From: a virus
Length of the DNA: 64,000 nucleotides
Virus record (IMG/VR): IMGVR_UViG_3300042876_000060
Coordinates: 1 to 64,000 of that record
Reading direction: 5' to 3' (one strand)
Below are positions 15,495 to 22,826 of this stretch, piece after piece. Position numbers and translations under genes: made by a program. Position 1 is the stretch's first letter, and each line of letters opens with the position of its first letter. The notes under the pieces are model-generated. The model saw nothing but the letters and a program-made list of their open reading frames with translations. It was not told the DNA's origin and ran no database searches.

Positions 15495-16106
15495 ATGGCA
15501 TAGATTGAATACGCATGTAAGGACATAGTGTTCCACTTCAACAAGGGACATTTGCAAGATCAGACCATACCTATGTGGGTCTTAAAAACACATGGTGAAT
15601 CATTTTACGTGAATCATGTTCACTGTAAACTTCCCTGGGATACCAAAGAAACTCCCGACAATCCTGCGACAAAAGGCTCTATCAAAATCAAGGAATCACT
15701 CCTTACGATTGACGATGAGAACAACGCAACAATCTCAGAACTCACGACCCACGATAAGGTCCGATTGAACAATGCCAAGAAAGGCATTACCCGTGTAACT
15801 ATCAGTGGTTGGGGAGGAAACAAACTGCGTGAGTTGCTCAAAGAAAAGAAAATCAAACATGGTCCTATCAAAAGTATAGGTGGCGCATGTACAACTACGT
15901 ACTACGTAACTGATATCCACAATGCAAGCGATGTAACTTACCTCGCACTAATGCTGACAGATACAGACTTTAGAAAACTTATGCCTAATGAAGGATACTA
16001 TAGGATGTATGACGACCCAAAGTATCAAGGGACCAGCGATATCGATTTGGATGCAATTGATTATGACGACTGGTCCGACGATGACGAGGATGACCAAAAC
16101 GATTGA
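15495..16106 (+). CDS. Unknown acidic-tailed protein with in-frame amber at codon 3
   Basis: A strong Shine-Dalgarno site (AAAGGAG) leads to ATG at 15495, but codon 3 (15501-15503) is TAG; the frame then stays open to TGA at 16106. If the amber is read, the product is 203 aa starting MAxIEYACKDIVFHFNKGH. The alternative is a GTG start at 15528 (192 aa, AAGGA just upstream), with ATG-GCA-TAG as a mini-leader. IEYACKDIVFHF continues the beta-strand pattern of the protein, which favours the longer form. The C-terminus is almost purely acidic (DYDDWSDDDEDDQND). The amber-reading tRNA lies about 330 bases upstream. I recognise no family. Confidence 0.65.
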
Positions 16107-16130
16107 AAATGCAAAATAGTAGTATATAAT
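16103..16130 (+). promoter_or_regulatory. Sigma-70 promoter
   Basis: TTGAAA, 16-base spacer, TATAAT, with the preceding gene's TGA inside the -35 box. Confidence 0.55.
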
Positions 16131-16139
16131 AGAGAACAT

Positions 16140-16169
16140 AGAGCACTAAATAAAAGTACATAGTGCTCT
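16140..16169 (+). repeat. Leader inverted repeat
   Basis: AGAGCACTA and TAGTGCTCT form a 9-bp stem with a 12-base loop, 28 bases before the HNH start codon. Endonuclease genes of T4 often carry hairpins that limit early translation; this may be similar. Confidence 0.6.
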
Positions 16170-16197
16170 ACAATGATGCTCTATTAAGAAAGAAGAA

Positions 16198-16563
16198 ATG
16201 TCAAATTTAGGTTGTTTTACTTGTTTGAGTTGTGGCAAGGTCAATCCGATCAAAGGTCACTCTTACACTAACAAGTACTGTAATAATAGTTGCCAACAAG
16301 AACATCAACGGAGAAACAAGATGTTTGAGAAGGTACAAGAATGGAAAGAGGGCAAAGAGCCACAAGCCTGGGCTAAAATCCCTGATTGGATTAAACAGTA
16401 CTTGATTAAAGAGAGAGGTCATAAATGTGAAGTTTGTAATAACGAACATCACAATGGGAAAGACATTCCACTCGATGTAACTTACAGTGATGGAGACAGT
16501 TACAATACTAAGGAAGACAATCTACAGTTGATATGCCCTAATTGTAGAGCACAGAGAAAATAA
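16198..16563 (+). CDS. HNH endonuclease with zinc ribbon
   Basis: 121 aa. N-terminal zinc ribbon (CLSCGKVN ... KYCNNSCQQEH) and a C-terminal HNH domain (GHKCEVCNNEHHNGKDIPLD ... NLQLICPNCRAQRK). The arrangement is common in phage free-standing endonucleases. The AGAAAGAAG before the ATG is a fair ribosome site. Confidence 0.75.
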   Translation: MSNLGCFTCLSCGKVNPIKGHSYTNKYCNNSCQQEHQRRNKMFEKVQEWKEGKEPQAWAKIPDWIKQYLIKERGHKCEVCNNEHHNGKDIPLDVTYSDGDSYNTKEDNLQLICPNCRAQRK

Positions 16564-16587
16564 TTCATTAACTTAAAAGGAAATAAA

Positions 16588-17133
16588 ATGAAAACAATCG
16601 GCGATAAAATCACAAGTTTTGCAGTTACAGGCGTTAAGCCAGGAGCACTCACACCAGAAGGAGCATTTGAAACTATTACAGAAAAAAGTTTCGAAGGCAA
16701 ATGGAAAGTAATCGTGTTCTATCCAAAGGACTTCACATTCGTGTGCCCAACTGAAATCGTAGCATATGACAAGTTGAACGGTGACTTTGCTGATCGTGAT
16801 GCAGTTCTATTGATCGGTTCTACTGACAATGAGTTCTGTAAGTTGGCATGGCGTAATGCACATGAAGACTTGAAGAAGACAAATTCATGGTCGTTCGCAG
16901 ACGTAGCACGTGATGAAATGTCATTGGCTCAGCAACTTGGTATCTTCTATGGTCCCGCAGGCGCAGCACTTCGTGCAACATTCATTGTTGACCCAGAGAA
17001 CGTTATTCAACACGTTACTGTGAACAACTTGGACGTTGGTCGTAACCCAGACGAAGCGTTGCGTGTACTTGACGCATTGCAAACTGGCGAGTTGTGCCCA
17101 TGCTCACGCCCAATCGGTGGTGATACACTTTAA
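16588..17133 (+). CDS. ahpC: Peroxiredoxin, AhpC type
   Basis: 181 aa, full length for a 2-Cys peroxiredoxin. FYPKDFTFVCPTE places the peroxidatic Cys at residue 53; the C-terminal CPC (Cys170, Cys172) supplies the resolving residue. It reduces hydrogen peroxide and organic hydroperoxides in the cytoplasm. Preceded by AAAGGAAAT. The reductant is probably the AhpD-like protein two genes on, as in AhpE/AhpD systems, since no AhpF is present. Confidence 0.9.
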   Translation: MKTIGDKITSFAVTGVKPGALTPEGAFETITEKSFEGKWKVIVFYPKDFTFVCPTEIVAYDKLNGDFADRDAVLLIGSTDNEFCKLAWRNAHEDLKKTNSWSFADVARDEMSLAQQLGIFYGPAGAALRATFIVDPENVIQHVTVNNLDVGRNPDEALRVLDALQTGELCPCSRPIGGDTL

Positions 17134-17149
17134 TTAAGAAGGGGCAATC

Positions 17150-17230
17150 ATGTACGACTTTACTGACTATGTAGAATACTGCAAAGAGAAGGGTTGTAAG
17201 GATTGCCCTTCTATAGGAGAAACAAAATGA
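17150..17230 (+). CDS. Cysteine-containing micro-protein (26 aa)
   Basis: Good ribosome site (AAGAAGGGG) and an ATGA overlap with the AhpD gene. Contains CKEKGCKDC, which could bind metal or cycle redox state between AhpC and AhpD. Function inferred from place only. Confidence 0.55.
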   Translation: MYDFTDYVEYCKEKGCKDCPSIGETK

Positions 17231-17745
17231 CAACATGGGTAGACGCATTAAAAGAGAACAGTATTCCTGACTATGCCAAGGATACTAAACTAAACATTGA
17301 CGCTGTAATCAAGCGTAGTACACTTCCTGTAGAAGAAGCAGAAGCAGTCGCATTAGCGGCAGCGTTTGCAACAGGTAACAGTAAGTTGTGGACTTGGATG
17401 GAAAGTCAAATTCAAAACAAGACTGAAACAAATGCGGCATTAACAGCAGGTGCGTTGATGGCGCAAAACAACGTTTGGTATCCATTCGTTGAAATGGCTG
17501 ATGATGAAAACTTGAAGGGCTTGCCTGCACAGTTACGCATGAATGCTATTGCAACTCACGGTGGCACAACTGCCGAAAGATTTGAAGCATACAGTTTGGC
17601 TGCAAGCATTGTTGGTAAATGTCACTTCTGTGTGAAAGCACACTACGAAGGATTGAAGAAAATGGGCTACACGGTAGAACAACTTCGTGATATCGGTCGT
17701 ATCGCAAGTGTTATCAATTCGGTTTCTAAAGTTGTAGCAAACTAA
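17227..17745 (+). CDS. ahpD: Alkylhydroperoxidase AhpD-like protein
   Basis: 172 aa from the ATG at 17227 (TATAGGAGAAAC upstream). Helical carboxymuconolactone-decarboxylase/AhpD fold with GKCHFCVKAH at residues 131-139, the E/K-C-x-x-C-x-x-x-H active site (Cys132, Cys135, His139). AhpD proteins pass electrons to AhpC. The pair is rare in phages and suggests protection of the infected cell from peroxide. Confidence 0.87.
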   Translation: MTTWVDALKENSIPDYAKDTKLNIDAVIKRSTLPVEEAEAVALAAAFATGNSKLWTWMESQIQNKTETNAALTAGALMAQNNVWYPFVEMADDENLKGLPAQLRMNAIATHGGTTAERFEAYSLAASIVGKCHFCVKAHYEGLKKMGYTVEQLRDIGRIASVINSVSKVVAN

Positions 17746-17766
17746 CCAAACAATTTTCTTTTATAT

Positions 17767-17807
17767 AAGCCCTGTGTTACACTAAATACTGTTGAAGCAC
17801 AGGGCTT
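17767..17807 (+). repeat. Inverted repeat between ahpD and the next gene
   Basis: AAGCCCTGTG and CACAGGGCTT form a 10-bp stem around 21 bases; a second weaker pair CAGACT/AGTCTG follows. There is no T run, so a structured leader is as likely as a terminator. Confidence 0.6.
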
Positions 17808-17861
17808 CACCGACAGACTTTAACCAACATGCTCTTAGTCTGTGAGCAGTAAAAGGAAAAT

Positions 17862-18803
17862 ATGATGTATGAATCAAAGCTGGTGGCCAGCCTAAAAGCC
17901 AATGGTAAAATTCTCCGCGAATTTAAAGACACTGTTTATATCCCCTTCGGATCAGAATACAGTTTTCTACTCAAAAACCTCAACACAAAACGAGCACTAG
18001 TCAACGTCTTTATCGACGGTGATAACATGACGCCAGGTGGGCTTGTTCTTAATGCAGGACAAGAGATTGACCTTGAACGCAGTATCAAGGGTGGCAATCT
18101 TAAAGAGGGTAATCGTTTCAAATTCATCGAACGCACACAATCAATCGAAGACGGCCCACGAGGTGTCAAACTAGAAGACGGATTAGTTCGTATTGAATTT
18201 CAGTTTGAGAAGCCTCCTATCTCTGTCAACAACTTGAATGATTGGCAAAAAAATCAACTCTTTAGAGGTCTTGACTTTGGTAGCATCAGTGGCAGCATTG
18301 GGTCAAGTGAGTATCCAGGAGTCACTGACAAATACAGCAAGAGTATCAACAATAGCTGGATACAGGGTAGCGGTACTTCTTACTCTACGAACGTCAATGG
18401 CTCAATGCGTGGTGTTGATTGGAGCCAGAACGGACAAGCAACTGCACAAGCAGCCAGTGCGTCAATTGATAATTACTGTGCTACTAATGGTATCATCAAC
18501 AAGATGGAAATACATGATGGCATGGCTACTATGGATTGGATGGAAGCACCTAAGAACGATGTTGGCATCACTGTGCCAGGCTCTAAGTCTACACAAAGTT
18601 TCCAAACAACTTATATGAACGCAATGGAGCCGGAGAAGTTTTCTATCGTATTGAAGTTGTTAGGTGAGACAGAAGACAATAAGCCTGTATTAAAGCCTGT
18701 AACTACAAAGCACAAACCTAAGTGTGTTACATGTGGTAAACAGAACAAAGCTACTGCAAAGTTTTGTACTGAATGCGGGACAGCGTTAGAAATTTTCGCA
18801 TAA
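17862..18803 (+). CDS. Phage beta-rich protein with C-terminal zinc ribbon
   Basis: 313 aa. The N-terminal half (SKLVASLKANGKILREF, YIPFGSEYSFLLKNLN, GNRFKFIERTQSIED) is a beta-sandwich-like module I associate with hypothetical proteins of other tailed phages; the middle is Gly/Ser/Asn rich; the end has two CxxC pairs (CVTCGKQNKATAKFCTECG). Good ribosome site (AAAAGGAAAAT). Function unknown. Confidence 0.6.
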   Translation: MMYESKLVASLKANGKILREFKDTVYIPFGSEYSFLLKNLNTKRALVNVFIDGDNMTPGGLVLNAGQEIDLERSIKGGNLKEGNRFKFIERTQSIEDGPRGVKLEDGLVRIEFQFEKPPISVNNLNDWQKNQLFRGLDFGSISGSIGSSEYPGVTDKYSKSINNSWIQGSGTSYSTNVNGSMRGVDWSQNGQATAQAASASIDNYCATNGIINKMEIHDGMATMDWMEAPKNDVGITVPGSKSTQSFQTTYMNAMEPEKFSIVLKLLGETEDNKPVLKPVTTKHKPKCVTCGKQNKATAKFCTECGTALEIFA

Positions 18804-18806
18804 CAT

Positions 18807-18828
18807 AAGCCCCGAAAGGGGCTTTTTT
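18807..18828 (+). terminator. Intrinsic terminator
   Basis: AAGCCCC-GAAA-GGGGCTT stem with T run, right after the zinc-ribbon gene. Confidence 0.9.
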
Positions 18829-18833
18829 GTGGC

Positions 18834-18862
18834 TTGACAAAAATACCCAAAAGTGTTATACT
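18834..18862 (+). promoter_or_regulatory. Sigma-70 promoter, leaderless
   Basis: TTGACA, 17-base spacer, TATACT. The ATG at 18869 starts 6 bases after the -10 box, i.e. at the expected +1. Confidence 0.85.
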
Positions 18863-18868
18863 TAGCGT

Positions 18869-19123
18869 ATGCAAATAAATTCTTCACTTGACTGGCAACA
18901 TGTACACTCTAAATTGAGAACTCAAGTTAACAGTTTGCCGTTCAACCCAGACTTGCGTAAAATGTTAAACAACATTAGCAACATGGTCAGTGAATTAAGC
19001 AAGCTAGAAGTTGAAGCAAGACGAACACAAAAGTTCTCGTATTTGGAAAAACAGATTGAAGCAATCAACAAATCAATCGACCACTTAGAGAAACTATTAC
19101 TAATGGCAGAGTTATTGAAATGA
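18869..19123 (+). CDS. Coiled-coil unknown protein
   Basis: 84 aa, mostly helical with heptad pattern (ISNMVSELSKLEVEARRTQK, QIEAINKSIDHLEKL). No Shine-Dalgarno site: the mRNA should begin at the AUG. ATGA overlap with the TOPRIM gene suggests a joint role. Confidence 0.6.
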   Translation: MQINSSLDWQHVHSKLRTQVNSLPFNPDLRKMLNNISNMVSELSKLEVEARRTQKFSYLEKQIEAINKSIDHLEKLLLMAELLK

Positions 19124-19641
19124 AAACAGTTCTCGAACACTTGAAAGACAGACACCTCAATCTTGAGTTGCATCGTCCTATGGTGGACGAGGTTGAGCGT
19201 GTTGCAACATTCTTCCTGTACAACTTGAGTGGTCAAGTTGTTGGCTACCAACAATACAGACCCGAAGGCGAGAAGAAGCCACAAAACAATCCCAAGCAAG
19301 GTAAGTACTTTACTTACAGAAAGCAACCCACTCTTGCGGTCTTTGGTGTTGAAAGTTTGCATCTGACCCCGCACGTTGTATTTTTGGTTGAAGGTGTTTT
19401 TGATGCCGCACGATTGACTGCGAAAGGTGTTAGTGCCCTCGCAGTGTTAAGCAACAACACCGGTAAAGACTTGAGTAATTGGTTGATGATGTTGAACCGC
19501 AAGGTTGTTTCAGTATGTGATAACGATGATGCAGGTCGCAAACTTGCCAAGTTCGGTGATGTTGCTGTATTCTGTGAAGACCACGATCTGGGTGATAGCT
19601 CGGATGAATTCGTAAACAATCTAGTAGCGAGGTTCGTATGA
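19120..19641 (+). CDS. TOPRIM-domain protein
   Basis: 173 aa. After an N-terminal part with PEGEKKPQNNPKQGKYFTY, the TOPRIM core shows the glutamate in FLVEGVFDAARL and the acidic pair in CDNDDAGRKLAKFG. TOPRIM folds occur in primases, topoisomerases and OLD nucleases; the length suits a toprim-only primase-like or recombination-mediator protein. No zinc finger is visible. Confidence 0.75.
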   Translation: MKTVLEHLKDRHLNLELHRPMVDEVERVATFFLYNLSGQVVGYQQYRPEGEKKPQNNPKQGKYFTYRKQPTLAVFGVESLHLTPHVVFLVEGVFDAARLTAKGVSALAVLSNNTGKDLSNWLMMLNRKVVSVCDNDDAGRKLAKFGDVAVFCEDHDLGDSSDEFVNNLVARFV

Positions 19642-20048
19642 CATTGACAGTGACATTGACAGCACATAGTAGAAATAAATTTATGGGAACGTTCTCACAA
19701 TACGAAGTTCCAAAAGACTACGCTGATCCTATTTTCAATTATCTTGTCCATGGGTTTCATCCCGGTGGCTTTTGGAATGCAGTCCTTGCAAATGATTTTA
19801 TGGGAGCAATGGCCAGAAGTCATCCTGCGAACACGGTACCTGTTTTGAAGAAAACAGTATCGTGGATCATGAATCATTTGGTCAATGGGACTACTCACGG
19901 GTCTTATGAAGTCGTTGATGCATGGTTGAAAAAGCCTGCAGAGGAGCGCCGCGATCTATTAGAAGCGTTGGGATTGGTGTATTCTGAGAAACAAGAAATT
20001 GTATTGATTCTGAAAGACGAACCAACTCACGAACCTCATTTATGGTGA
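19638..20048 (+). CDS. Unknown protein
   Basis: 136 aa, overlapping the TOPRIM gene by 4 bases. Contains YLVHGFHPGGFWNAVLANDF and MARSHPANTVPVLKK; ends near HEPHLW. Probably globular and cytoplasmic. No family recognised. Confidence 0.6.
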   Translation: MTLTVTLTAHSRNKFMGTFSQYEVPKDYADPIFNYLVHGFHPGGFWNAVLANDFMGAMARSHPANTVPVLKKTVSWIMNHLVNGTTHGSYEVVDAWLKKPAEERRDLLEALGLVYSEKQEIVLILKDEPTHEPHLW

Positions 20049-20052
20049 CACT

Positions 20053-20268
20053 ATGATAATGTGTGACTTGAGAAGCGGAGGCTTGTTTGGGTACGTTGAA
20101 GTGTACCACTACAGTTACATCGTTAGGGTGTTTCGTGAATCCGATATGTATAATCAAGTTAAACCAGGACCTATATACGTCATGAGTTTTGGTAACGGAG
20201 TTGATGCTGAAAATAGATTGCTTGAATTGTTAGAGCACCCTGCTTGGACTACATTGAAGCATGGTTGA
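20053..20268 (+). CDS. Unknown small protein; stop lies in next promoter
   Basis: 71 aa. The TGA stop is inside the TTGACA of the following promoter. No family recognised. Confidence 0.5.
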   Translation: MIMCDLRSGGLFGYVEVYHYSYIVRVFRESDMYNQVKPGPIYVMSFGNGVDAENRLLELLEHPAWTTLKHG

Positions 20269-20293
20269 CAATAAATCGTTTTGGGCATATAAT
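20265..20293 (+). promoter_or_regulatory. Consensus sigma-70 promoter
   Basis: TTGACA, 17-base spacer ending TTTTGGGCA, TATAAT. Followed by the recurring leader CATAGATTGATTAAAGGAG. Confidence 0.95.
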
Positions 20294-20322
20294 AGACTCA
20301 TAGATTGATTAAAGGAGCTGAA

Positions 20323-20733
20323 ATGGAATTCAAAGTTGAAGCTAGTCGCAGAAACAAAAAGTTCATTGAAGCCATCCTGCCCTCGATGTTCAAACAACTG
20401 AAACTCGAAAATAGTACTAAAGCAGTAGTCATTCGTGTTGCTGACGAATGCGGTGACAACAGTGGCATTACACTTGACCTTTCGGCAGCTACGGGTTGCT
20501 ACATGGTTGTCATCAAGCCCAATCGCAGACTGAAAGAGATTGGACTGACACTTGCACACGAAATGGTTCACGTTAAACAGATGGCTAAGGGTACACTAAA
20601 GTCTACAAAAAACGGAGTCTCAATCTGGGCTGGCAAAAAGTATAGCAAGAAAACTGCATACTTGAGTATGCCCTGGGAAATTGAAGCATTTAGTAAACAG
20701 GAACTTATTCTTCGCCGCGCAATCGAAGAATAA
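20323..20733 (+). CDS. SprT-like zinc metalloprotease
   Basis: 136 aa from the ATG at 20323 (AAAGGAG upstream). LTLAHEMVHVKQMAKG is a HExxH zinc site and PWEIEAFSKQ supplies a further conserved acidic residue, as in SprT/Spartan-type peptidases. Such enzymes act on DNA-protein crosslinks or unknown substrates. Own promoter, so made early. Confidence 0.72.
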   Translation: MEFKVEASRRNKKFIEAILPSMFKQLKLENSTKAVVIRVADECGDNSGITLDLSAATGCYMVVIKPNRRLKEIGLTLAHEMVHVKQMAKGTLKSTKNGVSIWAGKKYSKKTAYLSMPWEIEAFSKQELILRRAIEE

Positions 20734-20734
20734 T

Positions 20735-20763
20735 TTGACAATAAATCCAAACTCTGTTACAAT
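20735..20763 (+). promoter_or_regulatory. Sigma-70 promoter
   Basis: TTGACA, 17-base spacer, TACAAT; leader ACTTGTATTGACACTGAAAC is shared with the rIIA promoter at 44243. Confidence 0.9.
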
Positions 20764-20796
20764 ACTTGTATTGACACTGAAACAAAGGAAAACGAA

Positions 20797-21102
20797 ATGG
20801 CTCTGACTCCCCTCACTGAACGTCAAAAAACTCTGATTGTCTCTAACGTTGTTAAGGCATGTAAGAACATTGACAACCTGAACAAGACAGGTTACAACTT
20901 CGTTTACCAATGCAGTGGTTTCATTGCTCACTACGACCTGTATGGTTTCATTGCAAGCTACACAGGTGAATCCCTGAAACGTGACCTCATCTCGTATGCA
21001 GGTCAGAATCAGTGGAACAACTTTCGCCCCGGCGAACGTGACTACGATTACATGATGGCAAAGAAGGATGTGTACAATCGCATCGTTGCCCAAATCTTGT
21101 AA
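20797..21102 (+). CDS. Unknown helical protein
   Basis: 101 aa. Reads MALTPLTERQKTLIVSNVVK and later FRPGERDYDYMMAKKDVYNR; predominantly helical, neutral charge. AAAGGAAAAC ribosome site. No family recognised. Confidence 0.6.
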   Translation: MALTPLTERQKTLIVSNVVKACKNIDNLNKTGYNFVYQCSGFIAHYDLYGFIASYTGESLKRDLISYAGQNQWNNFRPGERDYDYMMAKKDVYNRIVAQIL

Positions 21103-21109
21103 AATAAAT

Positions 21110-21138
21110 TTGACGATAAATCAAATCTCTGTTAAACT
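21110..21138 (+). promoter_or_regulatory. Sigma-70 promoter
   Basis: TTGACG, 17-base spacer, TAAACT. Confidence 0.75.
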
Positions 21139-21182
21139 ACAGTTTCTTTCTTTTAAACACACCTTCACTTTAGGAGCATCTT

Positions 21183-22286
21183 ATGGCATCGCCCGTCTCT
21201 GACAATCTGACGATCACTTCTGTTCAAACCCGCAAAGCAATGCTGACTGCATTCAAAGCAAAACGTCCCGTGTTCTTGTGGGGCCCTCCCGGCATCGGCA
21301 AATCTGAGGTGGTCGCTGAGATTGCCGAAGAACTCGGTGGTGCTATTATCGACTTGCGTATGGCTCAGATGGAACCAACTGACATTCGCGGTATCCCTTT
21401 CTTCAACAAAGAAATCAACAAGATGGATTGGGCTGAGCCCGTCGATCTGCCGAGCAAAGAATTTGCATCGCAGTACCCAATCGTTGTTCTGTTCCTCGAT
21501 GAAATGAACAGTGCGCCCCCAGCAGTGCAGGCTGCAGGCTATCAGTTGATTCTGAACCGTCGTGTTGGTAAATACTTCTTGCCTGATAACGTTGTTATCG
21601 TGGCTGCAGGTAACCGAGACAGTGACAAAGGTGTGACATATCGCATGCCGATGCCCCTCGCTAACCGATTCGTTCACTTGGAAATGCGTCCTGACTTCAC
21701 TAGCTGGCAGAACTGGGCTGTGAACAAAGGCATTCACAAAGACGTTGTTGGTTACTTGTCTTTCGCTAAGAATGACATTTACGACTTCGATGCTAAGTCT
21801 AGTTCACGTGCGTTTGCTACTCCTCGTAGCTGGTGCTTCGTGTCTGACTTGCTGAATGACGAGGACAATGTTGACTCTGATACACTGTTCAACTTGGTGT
21901 CTGGTGCAGTTGGTGATGGTCTTGCAGTCAAGTTTATGGCTCACCGCAAGATCGCAGGTAAGATGCCCAACCCAACTGATATCTTGTCAGGCAAAGTCAA
22001 GGACTTGAACGTCAAGGAAATCTCTGCGATGTACTCACTGACTATTTCTATGTGCTACGAATTGCGTGATGCACTGGAAAACAAGAAAGTGAACAACAAA
22101 GAGTTCCATGAAATGGCAGGTAACTTCTTCACTTACATCATGGCTAACTTTGAAACTGAGTTGGTTGTGATGGGCGCGAAGATTGCGTTGAAGACTTACA
22201 AGCTCCCAATCGAGCCAAGTCAGTTGAAGAACTTCGATGAATTCCACAAGAAGTACGGTAAGTACATCGTGGAGGCAGGTAACTAA
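21183..22286 (+). CDS. MoxR-type AAA+ ATPase
   Basis: 367 aa. Walker A GPPGIGKSE (residues 34-42), Walker B VLFLDEMNSAP (about 102-110), sensor-type AAGNRDSDKG. MoxR ATPases work with VWA-domain partners as chaperones that insert metal or remodel complexes; a VWA protein follows two small genes later. Own promoter and followed by a strong terminator. Confidence 0.85.
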   Translation: MASPVSDNLTITSVQTRKAMLTAFKAKRPVFLWGPPGIGKSEVVAEIAEELGGAIIDLRMAQMEPTDIRGIPFFNKEINKMDWAEPVDLPSKEFASQYPIVVLFLDEMNSAPPAVQAAGYQLILNRRVGKYFLPDNVVIVAAGNRDSDKGVTYRMPMPLANRFVHLEMRPDFTSWQNWAVNKGIHKDVVGYLSFAKNDIYDFDAKSSSRAFATPRSWCFVSDLLNDEDNVDSDTLFNLVSGAVGDGLAVKFMAHRKIAGKMPNPTDILSGKVKDLNVKEISAMYSLTISMCYELRDALENKKVNNKEFHEMAGNFFTYIMANFETELVVMGAKIALKTYKLPIEPSQLKNFDEFHKKYGKYIVEAGN

Positions 22287-22304
22287 TAGTTAAACTGCTT
22301 TACA

Positions 22305-22337
22305 GGGTGAGTGTAGCAATATGCTCACCCTTTTTTT
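22305..22337 (+). terminator. Intrinsic terminator
   Basis: GGGTGAG/CTCACCC stem, 12-base loop, seven T. Confidence 0.85.
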
Positions 22338-22351
22338 AATAAAGGAATAGT

Positions 22352-22504
22352 ATGTCTGGTAAAAAGTATTTTTATGCTCTTGGTCAACGAGTCCGAGCAT
22401 GGGGTTGGACAAAGACTGCAGGAATGGAACACTTCGAAATTGAAGCAGGAGCCCATTATGCACGTATCGCATTTGATGCAGGCTACCGAGGATTGTCTCT
22501 ATGA
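22352..22504 (+). CDS. Unknown small protein (50 aa)
   Basis: Starts after AAAGGAATAGT; sequence MSGKKYFYALGQRVRAWGW, ends in an ATGA overlap with the next gene. Located right after the terminator, so it is read by leak-through or an unseen promoter. Confidence 0.55.
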   Translation: MSGKKYFYALGQRVRAWGWTKTAGMEHFEIEAGAHYARIAFDAGYRGLSL

Positions 22505-22767
22505 GCGAAGATAAGAAGCCATTGGAAGTTGTGTTCATGCCTGGCTGCTTCGATTCGTTCGAAGGATCGCAGGAAGAACTCGATGACTTGATTAAACAAA
22601 TCACAAGCATGGCCGAGACCGGCGAACTGTTTGAAAAATCTACTCCGGTCGCAATCGAGTCTTTGGTTGATGAACTCTCGGATGAGGAAATCGAAGACCT
22701 TATCGACCAACTCGCTGACATTGATAGCCCGGAAGATATCAAACCGGCAAATCGCAACCTACACTAA
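22501..22767 (+). CDS. Acidic unknown protein
   Basis: 88 aa, strongly acidic; contains VVFMPGCFDSFEGSQEELDD and ELSDEEIEDLIDQLADI. Lies between the MoxR ATPase and the VWA protein and may be part of that module. Confidence 0.55.
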   Translation: MSEDKKPLEVVFMPGCFDSFEGSQEELDDLIKQITSMAETGELFEKSTPVAIESLVDELSDEEIEDLIDQLADIDSPEDIKPANRNLH

Positions 22768-22768
22768 T

Positions 22769-22797
22769 TTGACAATAATTCCAGGGTATGCTATAAT
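22769..22797 (+). promoter_or_regulatory. Consensus sigma-70 promoter
   Basis: TTGACA, 17-base spacer, TATAAT, upstream of the VWA gene. Confidence 0.93.
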
Positions 22798-22826
22798 ATA
22801 GCATATTCTGAAATAAAGGAACAAAC

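Noticed and set aside
21165-21737. Long minus-strand frame opposite the MoxR gene
   Set aside because: It mirrors the codon pattern of the plus-strand ATPase and has no ribosome site; the same applies to the other long minus-strand frames except the two GIY-YIG genes.
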